Origin: Chryseobacterium limigenitum
GTDB taxonomy: Bacteria; Bacteroidota; Bacteroidia; Flavobacteriales; Weeksellaceae
Direction of reading: 5' to 3'
Assembly: GCF_900114875.1 (NCBI RefSeq)
Contig: NZ_FPKW01000019.1
Location: 1 to 64,000, forward strand
DNA length: 64,000 nt
Position numbers and translations under genes: made by a program. Within the stretch, counting starts at the first letter, position 1; each line of letters starts with the position of its first letter. The notes under the pieces were generated by a model, which saw only the letters and a list, made by a program, of their open reading frames with translations, searched no databases and had not been told where the DNA came from. Shown piece after piece: positions 1 through 7,496 of the stretch.

Positions 1-225
1 ACAAACAATTTGCTTATAATAATGCTTAAACGTTTTGTGAGCGCCCAAATGAAAGCCAATCATAATGGTAATGATTTCAGAATCCGACATTACCGATTTT
101 CTGTTTCTTCTCTTTTTGTGATCTCCGAGTGTTTGAAGTTTCATTTGCTTGATTTGGGAGTCAAATTCTTTACAAAAATCGTCAACTTGTACAAAAATAT
201 TTGTAATTTGGTCTTTCAAAATCAT
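1..225 (-). CDS. IS982-family transposase, N-terminal 75 residues
   Basis: Reading the minus strand from an ATG at 225 gives an open frame to the window edge. It begins MILKDQITNIFVQVDDFCKE and contains MSDSEIITIMIGFHLGAHKT followed by FKHYYKQIVC. This is the characteristic start of IS982 transposases: an N-terminal helical region, then the SDSEIITI...FH.G...FKHYY block. The DDE catalytic residues lie further on, outside the window. IS982 enzymes are usually about 270-300 residues, so roughly a quarter is visible. Whether the complete element is intact cannot be judged. The plus-strand frame over the same bases is a shadow. Confidence 0.85.
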   Translation of the reverse strand, partial: MILKDQITNIFVQVDDFCKEFDSQIKQMKLQTLGDHKKRRNRKSVMSDSEIITIMIGFHLGAHKTFKHYYKQIVC

Positions 226-328
226 AAGCAATAGTTCGTTTAAATATTTGAATGTCAGAAACTTAAATATACGAATTATTGCTTTTTATTGCAAATTTTT
301 ATTCTGTTTCTTATCCCGAGCTCAGGTT
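1..328 (-). mobile_element. IS982-family insertion sequence, one end, cut by the window edge
   Basis: The left edge holds the 5' part of an IS982-type transposase on the minus strand plus about 100 nt of leader. The outer boundary is inferred. A GC-richer stretch at 314-328 (TCCCGAGCTCAGGTT) looks like a terminal inverted repeat, and to its right begins a coding frame with no start codon of its own. The other end and the target duplication are outside the window, so the boundary is not proven. Confidence 0.6.
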
Positions 329-724
329 AATTATGAATATTATTCTCCGGATAAAACGATTCAGATCGCAGAACTGCATTTGAAGGAACATTCATTCGAA
401 GATTATTCATATATTGATGTTCAGGAATTATGCAAAAAGGTTTTGAATGAAAATAATATTGATTATTCAGCCTATCTCGATGAAGATAATCAATTGGATT
501 ACGCTAATTATTGGGAAAATCAGTTCGGTCTGGAAAGTGACTTCTTAATGAACTGCTGGAGAAATGCAAAAGAAAAAACGCAGTCTAAAATGATCGGATT
601 TTTAGAATCTTCAGACGCAGGAGGTGGACTGTATGATCTGGATAACGGCTATGAGGTTCCTTTTGATGTTGACGTTGATGAATATTTGCAGTCTCAGGGT
701 TTTACTATTAAAAAAGAAATTTAA
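329..724 (+). pseudogene. 5'-truncated gene of unknown function next to the IS end
   Basis: An open frame ends at 724 and encodes an acidic, tyrosine/aspartate-rich stretch starting about NYEYYSPDKTIQ and ending about DVDEYLQSQGFTIKKEI. Upstream, the frame runs into the IS982 leader without a plausible start, and the first internal ATG (about 548) would remove half of the visible protein. The simplest reading is that the insertion replaced the 5' end. The frame stops 2 nt before the arr start codon, so the two genes were probably co-transcribed. I do not recognise the family. If a non-ATG start inside the IS is used, a chimeric protein could still be made. Confidence 0.5.
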
Positions 725-726
725 AA

Positions 727-1131
727 ATGAGCACAACTCCCCCAACTTATTATCACGGCACAAAAGCAGATTTAAAAATCGGTGACCTCATCGAAGTCGG
801 TTTCACTTCAAATTACGGAACACAGAGAAAAGCAAAATACATTTATCTTTCTGCAACGTTGGAAGCGGCAACCTGGGGTGCAGAACTGGCTTTTGGCGAA
901 GGAAAAGAAAGAATTTATATCGTAGAACCAACAGGCTTAGTTGAAGACGATCCTAATCTGACAGATAAAAAATTCCCTGGAAATCCCACAAAATCTTACC
1001 GTTCTCAGCACCCTTTCAAAGTGGTTGGAGAAGTTGAAGAATGGCAAGGACATTCACCAGAGCAACTCAAAACTATGAAAGATCATCTTCAAAAATTAAA
1101 GGAAAAGGGAATTGAAGCGATTGAAGATTAA
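727..1131 (+). CDS. arr: NAD(+)--rifampin ADP-ribosyltransferase (Arr)
   Basis: Cytoplasmic enzyme of 134 residues that inactivates rifamycins by ADP-ribosylating the C23 hydroxyl with NAD. The whole protein follows the Arr pattern: YYHGTKADL near the N-terminus, YIYLSATLEAATWGAELA, IYIVEPTG, EDDPNLTDKKFPGNPT, SYRSQHPFKVVGEV and WQGHSPEQL. By alignment with the mycobacterial enzyme (His19, Tyr49, Asp84) the catalytic residues are His10, Tyr40 and Asp75; the spacing is identical. The length is normal, so it should be active. It starts 2 nt after the truncated upstream gene and is about 400 nt from an IS982 end, which suits a mobile or mobilisable resistance gene. Its target gene, rpoB, is in the same window and looks drug-sensitive. 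Confidence 0.93.
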   Translation: MSTTPPTYYHGTKADLKIGDLIEVGFTSNYGTQRKAKYIYLSATLEAATWGAELAFGEGKERIYIVEPTGLVEDDPNLTDKKFPGNPTKSYRSQHPFKVVGEVEEWQGHSPEQLKTMKDHLQKLKEKGIEAIED

Positions 1132-1166
1132 TTAAACCTAAAAATCAAACAGAAAACAGTAGTAAA

Positions 1167-1694
1167 TTGAAAGTCCCAACATTACAAATAGATCAACTCA
1201 ACACGGAAAGATTAATCCTGATTCCGTTCACAATAAAGATTTGTGAAAATTTGCTGAATAATGATTTCAGCGATTTATCCACATTAGGCTTAAAAAAAGG
1301 AAAAAGCTGGCCCGATCATGATGTCTTGGAAACCTTGCCTAAAATCATTAATAATCTATTACCCATCGGATCTCCAACAGGATTTGAATCCTGGATGATT
1401 ATTAAAAAAGACACCCTCGAAATAATTGGAGACGCCGGATTCAAAGGATTTAATATGGAAAAGCAAAGCATCGACATCGGATATGGAATTATCAAGGAAG
1501 AACGGAGAAAAGGCTATGCCGAAGAAGCTGTAACGGAACTTATGAAATGGGCGTTTTCAACAGAAATTGTAAAAGAAATAACAGCAAGTTGCCTATTGGA
1601 TAATTTCAGCTCCATTAATTTATTACGCAAACTCAATTTCACAGAAAAAAGACAAGATAACGAAATGATTTATTGGTCGTTAAAGCATAATTAA
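1167..1694 (+). CDS. GNAT N-acetyltransferase, RimJ/RimL type
   Basis: 175-residue acetyl-CoA-dependent acetyltransferase of the RimJ/RimL/ribosomal-protein-type branch. It opens with the typical LNTERLILIPFT beta-strand. It has IIGDAGFKGF and then the acetyl-CoA-binding motif GYGIIKEERRKGYAEEAV at about residues 109-126. The C-terminal part, LLDNFSSINLLRKLNFTEK, is the usual final helix-strand of this branch. The start is TTG at 1167, 35 nt after arr, because no upstream in-frame ATG fits. The substrate (protein N-terminus, drug or small molecule) cannot be read from the sequence. It may be transcribed with arr. Confidence 0.85.
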   Translation: MKVPTLQIDQLNTERLILIPFTIKICENLLNNDFSDLSTLGLKKGKSWPDHDVLETLPKIINNLLPIGSPTGFESWMIIKKDTLEIIGDAGFKGFNMEKQSIDIGYGIIKEERRKGYAEEAVTELMKWAFSTEIVKEITASCLLDNFSSINLLRKLNFTEKRQDNEMIYWSLKHN

Positions 1695-1821
1695 TTAAAA
1701 AAATTCAGTTAAAAAAATTATATTTCTCCATAAACACTCTCTACATAAGGATTCCCGTAAGGTCAATGCTGTAAGTTATTTTACTTTTGATTCTCAATTT
1801 TTTGATAATTAAAATAAAACA

Positions 1822-2379
1822 ATGAAAAAAACAGTATTAATTTTCACCTTATTATTCTTCGGAATTTACTATTCTCAAACTCTTCCGAAATTTGAAAACG
1901 ACACCCTAACAACTTCAACAGGATTTAAAGTTTACGAAGGTTTAAATTTAAAAATCGGAACAGGTTCCATGAACGACGGCGATTTTAAATTCATCAGAAC
2001 CAATGCAAGTTCGATGTTCAATTATTATTCAACAACAGGTTATCAGGGTTTGGTAAATCAGGCTAATTCTTTCAGAAGAAGCAATTCCGGACTGACTTTC
2101 AAGGTAAAGAAAATCATGACCAGAGGAAACAAAAGAAACGGATTCGTATATTATGTAAAGATCGGAAGCGGATTGATAAACTACGAAATGGATGTTGAAA
2201 ATGCCATTAAATATCGTGAAATTATAGTTCCTGATGAGTTTTTACCAAAAGAAAAATCTCAAATCCAAAATTCCGAAACGAAATATGATAAGTTGAAGAA
2301 AATAAAAGAACTGAAAGATTCCGGAGTTTTGTCCGACGAAGAATTTCAAAAGGAAAAAGATAAAATAATGAACGAATAA
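1822..2379 (+). CDS. Secreted protein with C-terminal SHOCT domain
   Basis: 185 residues. An N-terminal signal peptide (MKKTVLIFTLLFFGIYYSQ, cleavage after about residue 19) predicts export to the periplasm or beyond. The middle part, about residues 25-140, is of unknown family and contains NYYSTTGYQGLVNQANSF. The last 30 residues (YDKLKKIKELKDSGVLSDEEF...K) form a SHOCT motif, a short helical hairpin usually found at the ends of otherwise unrelated proteins and thought to aid oligomerisation or quality control. A rho-independent terminator follows directly. Function unknown. Confidence 0.8.
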   Translation: MKKTVLIFTLLFFGIYYSQTLPKFENDTLTTSTGFKVYEGLNLKIGTGSMNDGDFKFIRTNASSMFNYYSTTGYQGLVNQANSFRRSNSGLTFKVKKIMTRGNKRNGFVYYVKIGSGLINYEMDVENAIKYREIIVPDEFLPKEKSQIQNSETKYDKLKKIKELKDSGVLSDEEFQKEKDKIMNE

Positions 2380-2386
2380 TTATAAT

Positions 2387-2416
2387 TAAATGCTCTAATA
2401 TTTGGAGCATTTTTTA
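2387..2416 (+). terminator. Rho-independent terminator after the SHOCT-domain gene
   Basis: ATGCTC at 2390-2395 pairs with GAGCAT at 2405-2410, with further A-T and G-T pairs toward a short loop. A T-rich run follows. It sits 11 nt after the stop codon. Confidence 0.8.
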
Positions 2417-2449
2417 TTTTTACAAAAGACAAAATGAAAATTACAAATA

Positions 2450-2734
2450 ATGAAAACAATTTTAGAAATCGAAAATCAAACTGTTGAATTTGAAAGAAAC
2501 TGGTTTACAGGAAGTTTCACTTACACCATAAACGGAGCGAGGAAAACTTTAGACAGTTCGCTAAATCCTTTTACTCATTTTTCCGTTCAGTTATCCAGAG
2601 CTTATGAGCTACAAATTGAGAACTCAATTGTTACAGTCATCAAAACAAGACCTTTATTTTTTGCGGGTTTAAGAAAACATAATTATAAGTTTTACATAAA
2701 TAAACAGCTTGTCAAAGAAATTGAATCAATGTAA
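2450..2734 (+). CDS. Small conserved hypothetical protein
   Basis: 94 residues, no signal peptide or membrane segment. It is rich in alternating beta-type sequence (VEFERNWFTGSFTYTING; IVTVIKTRPLFFAGLRKHNY), so a small beta-sandwich or barrel fold is likely. It lies between a terminator and the DUF1801 gene, in the same direction as both, 59 nt before the latter. I do not recognise a named family. Confidence 0.7.
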   Translation: MKTILEIENQTVEFERNWFTGSFTYTINGARKTLDSSLNPFTHFSVQLSRAYELQIENSIVTVIKTRPLFFAGLRKHNYKFYINKQLVKEIESM

Positions 2735-2793
2735 TTGAGAAAGTTTATTTACAAGAAAAATTAAAACAGTATATCGAAGTAAAATTAATAACC

Positions 2794-3234
2794 ATGGCCA
2801 AAGCAAACAAAACTACCGAAACAACCGTTAATGCAACAGATTTTATCAACTCATTTGTAGAAAAAGAAGAAAAGAAAGCAGACAGTTTTCAATTGATTAA
2901 ACTTATGAGCGAATGGTCAGGATTTGAACCTAAAATGTGGGGGCCAACCATTATTGGATTTGGCAGTTATCATTATAAATATGCAAGTGGTCACGAAGGC
3001 GATATGCCACTCATCGGCTTTTCACCGCGTAAAGCAGAATTTTCACTGTATGTCTATTCGCCGACCGAGGAAAATAAGCATTTATTAGATGATTTTGGAA
3101 AATTTAAAATGGGTAAAGCCTGCATTTATGTCAAAAAACTGTCTGATATCAATATTGATGTGCTAGAAAAAATGTGCAAAGAAACCATCGAATATTTAAA
3201 TAAAAATCACGAATGCGCCTGCAGAGAAAAATAA
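2794..3234 (+). CDS. DUF1801 (YdhG-like) domain protein
   Basis: 146 residues, cytoplasmic. The core features of DUF1801 are present: FINSFVEKEEKKADSFQLIKLMSEWSGFEPKMWGPTI, the G.G.YHYKYASG turn, and PLIGFSPRKAEFSLYV, which is the family signature. The C-terminal helix follows LGKACIYVKKLSDINIDVL-like sequence and ends in CACREK. Members are small single-domain proteins, one of which (frataxin-like YdhG of Bacillus) has been described as an iron chaperone. The exact role here is unknown. Start chosen at the ATG preceding the lysine-rich N-terminus. Confidence 0.85.
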   Translation: MAKANKTTETTVNATDFINSFVEKEEKKADSFQLIKLMSEWSGFEPKMWGPTIIGFGSYHYKYASGHEGDMPLIGFSPRKAEFSLYVYSPTEENKHLLDDFGKFKMGKACIYVKKLSDINIDVLEKMCKETIEYLNKNHECACREK

Positions 3235-3365
3235 AGCAAGCTTATTAATAATAAATTTCTTCTCCATTTCAAAAAACTTTCCGAAATTTGTCATCTGTGC
3301 GTTAAACAAAAATTAATGAATTAAAGAACAATTACAACAAACATACAGTAAAACTTAGTATAAGT

Positions 3366-3487
3366 TTTCTTCGGGGCAGGGTGCAATTCCCTACCGGCGG
3401 TTACAGTCCGCGACTCCTTTTTAACGAAAGGACTGATTTGGTGAAATTCCAAAACCGACAGTTACAGTCTGGATGGGAGAAGAAAAT
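3366..3487 (+). promoter_or_regulatory. FMN riboswitch (RFN element)
   Basis: The conserved RFN blocks are visible in order. TTCGGGGCAGGGTGCAATTC at about 3370 is followed by CCCTACCGGCGGT, by ACAGTCCGCGACTC, by a variable hairpin (CCTTTTTAACGAAAGG), by GGTGAAATTCCAAAACCGACAG, and by GTCTGGATGGGAGAAGAAA at the end. It lies 92 nt upstream of ribB on the same strand. In this family, binding of FMN switches off the downstream riboflavin gene. No clear intrinsic terminator is seen before ribB, so translational control is the more likely mode here (inference). Confidence 0.95.
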
Positions 3488-3578
3488 GGAGCAATCAGTG
3501 AGGCTATTTCTATAGACTCATTGTGTTGTATTTCATTTCCATGTACCGAAGTGTATTTTAACTTAAAATTAAAATAAC

Positions 3579-4229
3579 ATGGAAAAATTATTAGAAAAAT
3601 TCGGAGCAACTCCGCAAGAACGTGTAAAAAATGCACTTCTAAAACTACAACAGGGAAAAGGCATCCTTTTAGTTGATGATGAAAACCGTGAAAACGAAGG
3701 CGACATCATCTTTCCCGCATCTACCATTACAGAAAAAGACATGGCACTTTTGATCCGCGAATGCAGCGGAATCGTCTGTTTATGCATTTCTGAGGAGAAA
3801 AGTAAACATCTCAAGCTCCGTCCGATGGTGGAAAGCAACAATTCAAAAAATCAAACCGCATTTACGATCTCCATTGAAGCCAAAGAAGGCGTTGAATCAG
3901 GAGTTTCAGCGAAAGACCGTGTAACAACTATCAGAACGGCCGTTGCAGAATATGCAGAAGCCGATCATATTGCAAGTCCGGGACACGTTTTTCCTTTAAT
4001 TGCTAAAAAAGACGGTGTTTTCGAAAGACGCGGACATACGGAAGGAAGCGTAGATCTTGTAAAACTCGCCAATCTTGGTGATGATGCCGTACTTTGTGAA
4101 CTCACCAACGAAGACGGAACAATGGCAAGACTTCCTGAAATTGCAGATTTTGCCATGAGACAAGAAATGACCGTCGTAACGATCGAAGATATTTATATGT
4201 ATCGAAAAATGATTATCAGTCAGAATTAA
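3579..4229 (+). CDS. ribB: 3,4-dihydroxy-2-butanone-4-phosphate synthase
   Basis: 216-residue cytosolic enzyme that converts ribulose 5-phosphate to formate and the four-carbon precursor of riboflavin. It has the active-site loop DDENRENEGD at about residues 33-42, the IRECSGIVCLCI strand, DRVTTIRTAV, and SPGHVFPLIAKKDGVFERRGHTEG, which holds the conserved histidine and glycines. It ends LCELTNEDGTMARLPE..., typical of monofunctional RibB. No GTP cyclohydrolase II (RibA) domain follows, so the other half of the step must be encoded elsewhere. The FMN riboswitch immediately upstream confirms the pathway and its feedback control. A strong terminator follows. Confidence 0.96.
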   Translation: MEKLLEKFGATPQERVKNALLKLQQGKGILLVDDENRENEGDIIFPASTITEKDMALLIRECSGIVCLCISEEKSKHLKLRPMVESNNSKNQTAFTISIEAKEGVESGVSAKDRVTTIRTAVAEYAEADHIASPGHVFPLIAKKDGVFERRGHTEGSVDLVKLANLGDDAVLCELTNEDGTMARLPEIADFAMRQEMTVVTIEDIYMYRKMIISQN

Positions 4230-4254
4230 AAAATAGTATTTAGCGCACAGAAAT

Positions 4255-4285
4255 GGCCGTCCAGTTTTTACTGGATGGTTTTTAT
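4255..4285 (+). terminator. Rho-independent terminator after ribB
   Basis: CCGTCCAGT at 4257-4265 pairs with ACTGGATGG at 4270-4278 (one G-T), four-base loop, then a T-run. Confidence 0.85.
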
Positions 4286-4374
4286 TTTTAATCCACTCAT
4301 TAAAAATATATTACGCTTAAATAAAATACATCTTGAAATACAGTTTTTAATTATCTTTAAGGAAAAATTTAACT

Positions 4375-5373
4375 ATGAGAAAATCTGTACTTTTTTTGCT
4401 GATGACTTCAGGGCTTTATACAGCACAAACTACTATTACTAAAGCTTTTAATGATCCTTTAACTGGTGAATCGGTAAGTTATTTATCCGTAACCGGAACA
4501 CCAAATAATTCTGCAACGGGAGCAAATACAACTTTTACCAACTCTCAGCTTACGGCTGGTGCAGCATCTTCGACAGTTTATTCGACGCCTTCTGCTGGTG
4601 AAATTACTACTTTTCCCGGTTCTACTTTAAAAATGGTAGGAAGTGGAACTACAGTTTACTACAAACAAACGGCTTCAAAACTGGAAATCACAGGATTAGT
4701 AACTACGGATGCTACTTTGAACCTGGCAACCAATAACGGAACATTCGTTTCTTATCCTGCTGCGTTTGGATATTCTGAAACAGATCAGGCGCAGGGAACA
4801 TTCACATCGCCTTCTGCAAGTGGATTATGTAAGGGAACCATCAATATTTCTGCAGACGCTTCAGGAACGCTGCTTTTGGGTCCTGCTACATTTAATAATG
4901 TATTGAGAACCAAATCTGTTCAGACTTTCAATCTTCACTTACCGAATGATACATCGTTTATATTTCCGATAGGATCTATTACCAATACTTCTTATGCATA
5001 TTACGACAGCACTCACAAATTCCCGTTATTAACAACCATTGAAACCATTGTTAATGTTCCTGTAGCAGGAATTAATAACCAAACGTCAAATGCTGCTCAG
5101 GCTCTGAATTTACCAACATTATCCACAGGAGATTTTGTTGCTAAAAAAGAAGTTTTAAAAATTTATCCTAATCCGGCTCAAGAGGCTATTGAATTGAAAG
5201 GAGCAGGAAATTATTCAACAGCCAAAGTATATAGTTTGGATGGAAAATTAGTAAAAACGGCAGATCTTAAAGCCGGAAAAGTTCAGATTTCAGAATTACC
5301 GCCTGCTGCTTACTTCATTGAAGTTTCAGGAAAAGATGCTAAAGCTGAGACCGCGAAATTTATTAAGAAATAG
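4375..5373 (+). CDS. T9SS-exported surface/secreted protein of unknown function
   Basis: 332 residues with a signal peptide (MRKSVLFLLMTSGLYTAQ) and a C-terminal Por-secretion (type A) sorting domain from about residue 255: KIYPNPAQEAIELK...AKVYSLDGKLVKTADL...ISELPPAAYFIEV. The protein should cross the inner membrane by Sec and the outer membrane by the type IX system. The body is threonine/serine-rich and low in cysteine, with predicted beta-strands but no catalytic motif that I recognise. A weak -7-like TATCTTTA lies at about 4352, upstream of the start. A terminator follows at 5394-5430. Confidence 0.85.
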   Translation: MRKSVLFLLMTSGLYTAQTTITKAFNDPLTGESVSYLSVTGTPNNSATGANTTFTNSQLTAGAASSTVYSTPSAGEITTFPGSTLKMVGSGTTVYYKQTASKLEITGLVTTDATLNLATNNGTFVSYPAAFGYSETDQAQGTFTSPSASGLCKGTINISADASGTLLLGPATFNNVLRTKSVQTFNLHLPNDTSFIFPIGSITNTSYAYYDSTHKFPLLTTIETIVNVPVAGINNQTSNAAQALNLPTLSTGDFVAKKEVLKIYPNPAQEAIELKGAGNYSTAKVYSLDGKLVKTADLKAGKVQISELPPAAYFIEVSGKDAKAETAKFIKK

Positions 5374-5393
5374 AAATCAACACTCAATAAAAC

Positions 5394-5430
5394 AAAATCC
5401 GTTCATTTATCTTGATGAGCGGATTTTTTG
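5394..5430 (+). terminator. Rho-independent terminator
   Basis: ATCCGTTCAT at 5397-5406 pairs with ATGAGCGGAT at 5415-5424 (one G-T pair), followed by a T-run. It ends the T9SS-protein transcript. Confidence 0.85.
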
Positions 5431-5617
5431 TTTTGATTTATTAGTTATTATAATTGTAAAGAAAACGACCAAAAGATAAATTTTCTTCCCATAAACAACA
5501 TTTGTTTAATATTTTCAACCATAATTAAAAATTAAGTTCACAGTTTATTGATTTTCTGCCCGTTTTTTGCTTCACCTTTAATACCAACCACTTAATGTTT
5601 AATGAAAATTTAAAATC

Positions 5618-6370
5618 ATGAAAAAATATTTCATTATAATTCTTCCCTTGTTGTTTTCAGAATTCAACGCACAGGAAACCAGCAGCGAACCTCTGGAGAA
5701 AATGAACATCATTAAAACCAATGTTACAGGATACGTATTCAGAAACATTAATTTGTCTTATGAAAGATCAATAAATCAATGGTTTTCCATGAATATAAGC
5801 TTTGGAACGATGCCGGAGGGTAAAGTTCCGTTCATCAACTCATTTTTAAGTGACGAGGATGAAAAAAGATTTCAAAACCTTAGAGTAAAAGCCACAAATT
5901 TCACCGTAGAACCTCGTTTTTATCTTGGAAAAGGCTACGGAAAGGGCTTTTACATCGCACCTTATTACAGATATTCAAAGATAACTTCTAATACTTTTGA
6001 TTTCTATTATGATTATAACGCGATCGATGGAAGCTCCTATCAAATTCCATTAAAAGGTACAGGAAGCGCCAACGGAAACAGCGGCGGAGTAATGGTCGGC
6101 GTTCAGTTTCTTTTAACCAGAAGTCAAAATCTCGTTTTAGATTTCTGGATCGCCGGCGGGCATTACGGAAGCGGAAAAGGCGACTTTACCATGACAAGCG
6201 ATTATGTTTTAACGCCCGAAATGCAGGCTCAATTAAAAAAAGAAATTGAAGATCTGGATATTCCTTTTGTAGATTACACCGTTGAGACCAATGAAAAAGG
6301 AGCCCGAATAAAAATCGACGGGCCCTGGGCAGGCTTCAGAAGCGGACTCTCCTTAGGATATAGATTTTAA
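5618..6370 (+). CDS. DUF3575-type outer-membrane beta-barrel protein
   Basis: 250 residues. The signal peptide MKKYFIIILPLLFSEFNAQ is followed by alternating amphipathic strands (NIIKTNVTGYVFRNINLSYERSI, YIAPYYRYSKITS, SGGVMVGVQFLL). The last residues, GPWAGFRSGLSLGYRF, end in an aromatic residue as barrel proteins assembled by BAM do. The opening strand with INLSYERSI is the DUF3575 hallmark. Probably a small outer-membrane barrel with no known ligand. It stands alone between a terminator and the repeat element at 6395-6596. Confidence 0.8.
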   Translation: MKKYFIIILPLLFSEFNAQETSSEPLEKMNIIKTNVTGYVFRNINLSYERSINQWFSMNISFGTMPEGKVPFINSFLSDEDEKRFQNLRVKATNFTVEPRFYLGKGYGKGFYIAPYYRYSKITSNTFDFYYDYNAIDGSSYQIPLKGTGSANGNSGGVMVGVQFLLTRSQNLVLDFWIAGGHYGSGKGDFTMTSDYVLTPEMQAQLKKEIEDLDIPFVDYTVETNEKGARIKIDGPWAGFRSGLSLGYRF

Positions 6371-6394
6371 AAATTTGACTTGTTTAGATTTTTA

Positions 6395-6596
6395 TTTAAC
6401 CACAAAAGAAGCAAAAGCTTGTATTAAAGACTTTAGAGTACTTAAGTTTTAAAAAGTTTATTACTTTGAAAATACAAAAGTTCACATAAGATGAAAATCT
6501 TTGATTTTCAAAAAACTTAAGTGTTCTTCTATCAACAATTCTATTAACTTAAATAAACTTAAGTGTTAAAAATCTTTTGTGCCTTTTGTGGTTAAA
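6395..6596. repeat. ~200-bp palindromic intergenic repeat
   Basis: The arms at 6395-6417 (TTTAACCACAAAAGAAGC...) and 6574-6596 match as an inverted repeat at 20 of 23 positions. Inside are further complementary pieces around ACTTAAGT at about 6437 and again in the right half. There is no coding frame. Such ends (TTAACCACAAAAG) resemble dispersed intergenic repeats of flavobacteria. The element fills almost the whole 327-nt gap between the DUF3575 gene and the response regulator. Confidence 0.7.
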
Positions 6597-6618
6597 TTTT
6601 TTATTACTTTAAACATAC

Positions 6619-6658
6619 AAATTCCGTTCAATATTCCTGAACGGATTTTTTATATCTT
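6619..6658 (+). terminator. Hairpin with T-run upstream of the response regulator
   Basis: CCGTTCA at 6624-6630 pairs with TGAACGG at 6638-6644, then TTTTTT. It isolates the regulator gene from upstream transcription. Confidence 0.75.
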
Positions 6659-6659
6659 T

Positions 6660-6686
6660 AAACCGAAATATCGTATTCTTCGGTTT
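6660..6686 (+). promoter_or_regulatory. Inverted repeat just before the response-regulator start
   Basis: AAACCGAA (6660-6667) and TTCGGTTT (6679-6686) form a perfect 8-bp inverted repeat with an 11-nt spacer, ending 11 nt before the ATG. It overlaps a -7-like TATCTTTA (6653-6660). It could be an autoregulatory operator for the OmpR-type regulator or an mRNA hairpin that hides the start. The sequence alone does not decide. Confidence 0.45.
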
Positions 6687-6697
6687 AATAATTTTAT

Positions 6698-7375
6698 ATG
6701 AAAATCCTCATTATAGAAGACCATAAAGATCTTGCAGCCAACATCACAGATTATCTTAAAAAAGAAGATTACGTCTGTGAAGTGGCTTCCAGTGCAAAAG
6801 AAGCGTTAGAAAAAATTGAACTTTTTGAATACGACTGCATTCTTTTGGATCTTATGCTTCCCGATGGAAACGGCTTGGAAATCCTCAGACATATCAAAAA
6901 TTATTCTCCAACAGCCAGCGTAATCATAGTTTCAGCAAAAAATTCCCTGGATACAAAACTTACGGGATTAGACGATGGAGCGGATGATTACGTAACAAAA
7001 CCGTTTTCACTGCCCGAACTTCATTCGAGAATAAAAGCGGTTCTCAGAAGAAAAACTCCGGAAACCAACCGCATTTTAAGCTTCAATGAAATTACAATTG
7101 ATCTGGAATCCAAAGAATGCAAAATAAATAGTCAACTAATCAATCTCACCAAAAAAGAATTGAATTTATTGATCTATTTCATTAATAATCAGAACAGAAT
7201 GCTATCGAAGCAAGCCATCGCCAGCCATCTTTGGGGAGATTACACCTACAGTATTGATAATGTAGATTTCGTTTATCAACATTTGAAAAATTTAAGAAAG
7301 AAAATTCTGGATTCCGGCGGAAAAGATTATCTGCAAACCGTTTACGGATTAGGCTACAAGTGGATTGATAAATAA
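6698..7375 (+). CDS. OmpR/PhoB-family response regulator
   Basis: 225-residue DNA-binding regulator. The receiver domain (about 1-120) has the acidic pocket Glu7/Asp8, the phosphoacceptor Asp51 in CILLDLMLPDG, Ser79 and Lys101 in VTKPF. The C-terminal winged-helix domain (about 125-225) shows LTKKELNLLIYFINNQNRMLSKQAI and the closing LQTVYGLGYKW. Its histidine kinase follows 121 nt downstream on the same strand. A porin and a KgtP-like permease come next, so the pair probably controls uptake of an organic acid. The spacer to the kinase contains a 13-nt inverted repeat around TTAGAGGTTAGAA. Confidence 0.93.
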   Translation: MKILIIEDHKDLAANITDYLKKEDYVCEVASSAKEALEKIELFEYDCILLDLMLPDGNGLEILRHIKNYSPTASVIIVSAKNSLDTKLTGLDDGADDYVTKPFSLPELHSRIKAVLRRKTPETNRILSFNEITIDLESKECKINSQLINLTKKELNLLIYFINNQNRMLSKQAIASHLWGDYTYSIDNVDFVYQHLKNLRKKILDSGGKDYLQTVYGLGYKWIDK

Positions 7376-7496
7376 AAAAGACATTAGAAATTAGAGGTTA
7401 GAAGCTAAACCAAGCTTCAAACCTTTAAATTTAAAAAAAATTAACACCATAATCGTAAAACTAATTTCTAACCTCTAAATTCGAACTTCTTATTAC

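Noticed and set aside
10..234. Plus-strand frame of 74 residues
   Set aside because: It is antisense to the clear IS982 transposase N-terminus and has no signal or motif.
329..1131. The acidic truncated gene plus arr as a toxin-antitoxin pair
   Set aside because: Arr matches drug-modifying enzymes over its full length with conserved catalytic residues; the neighbour has no start and no antitoxin-like DNA-binding domain.
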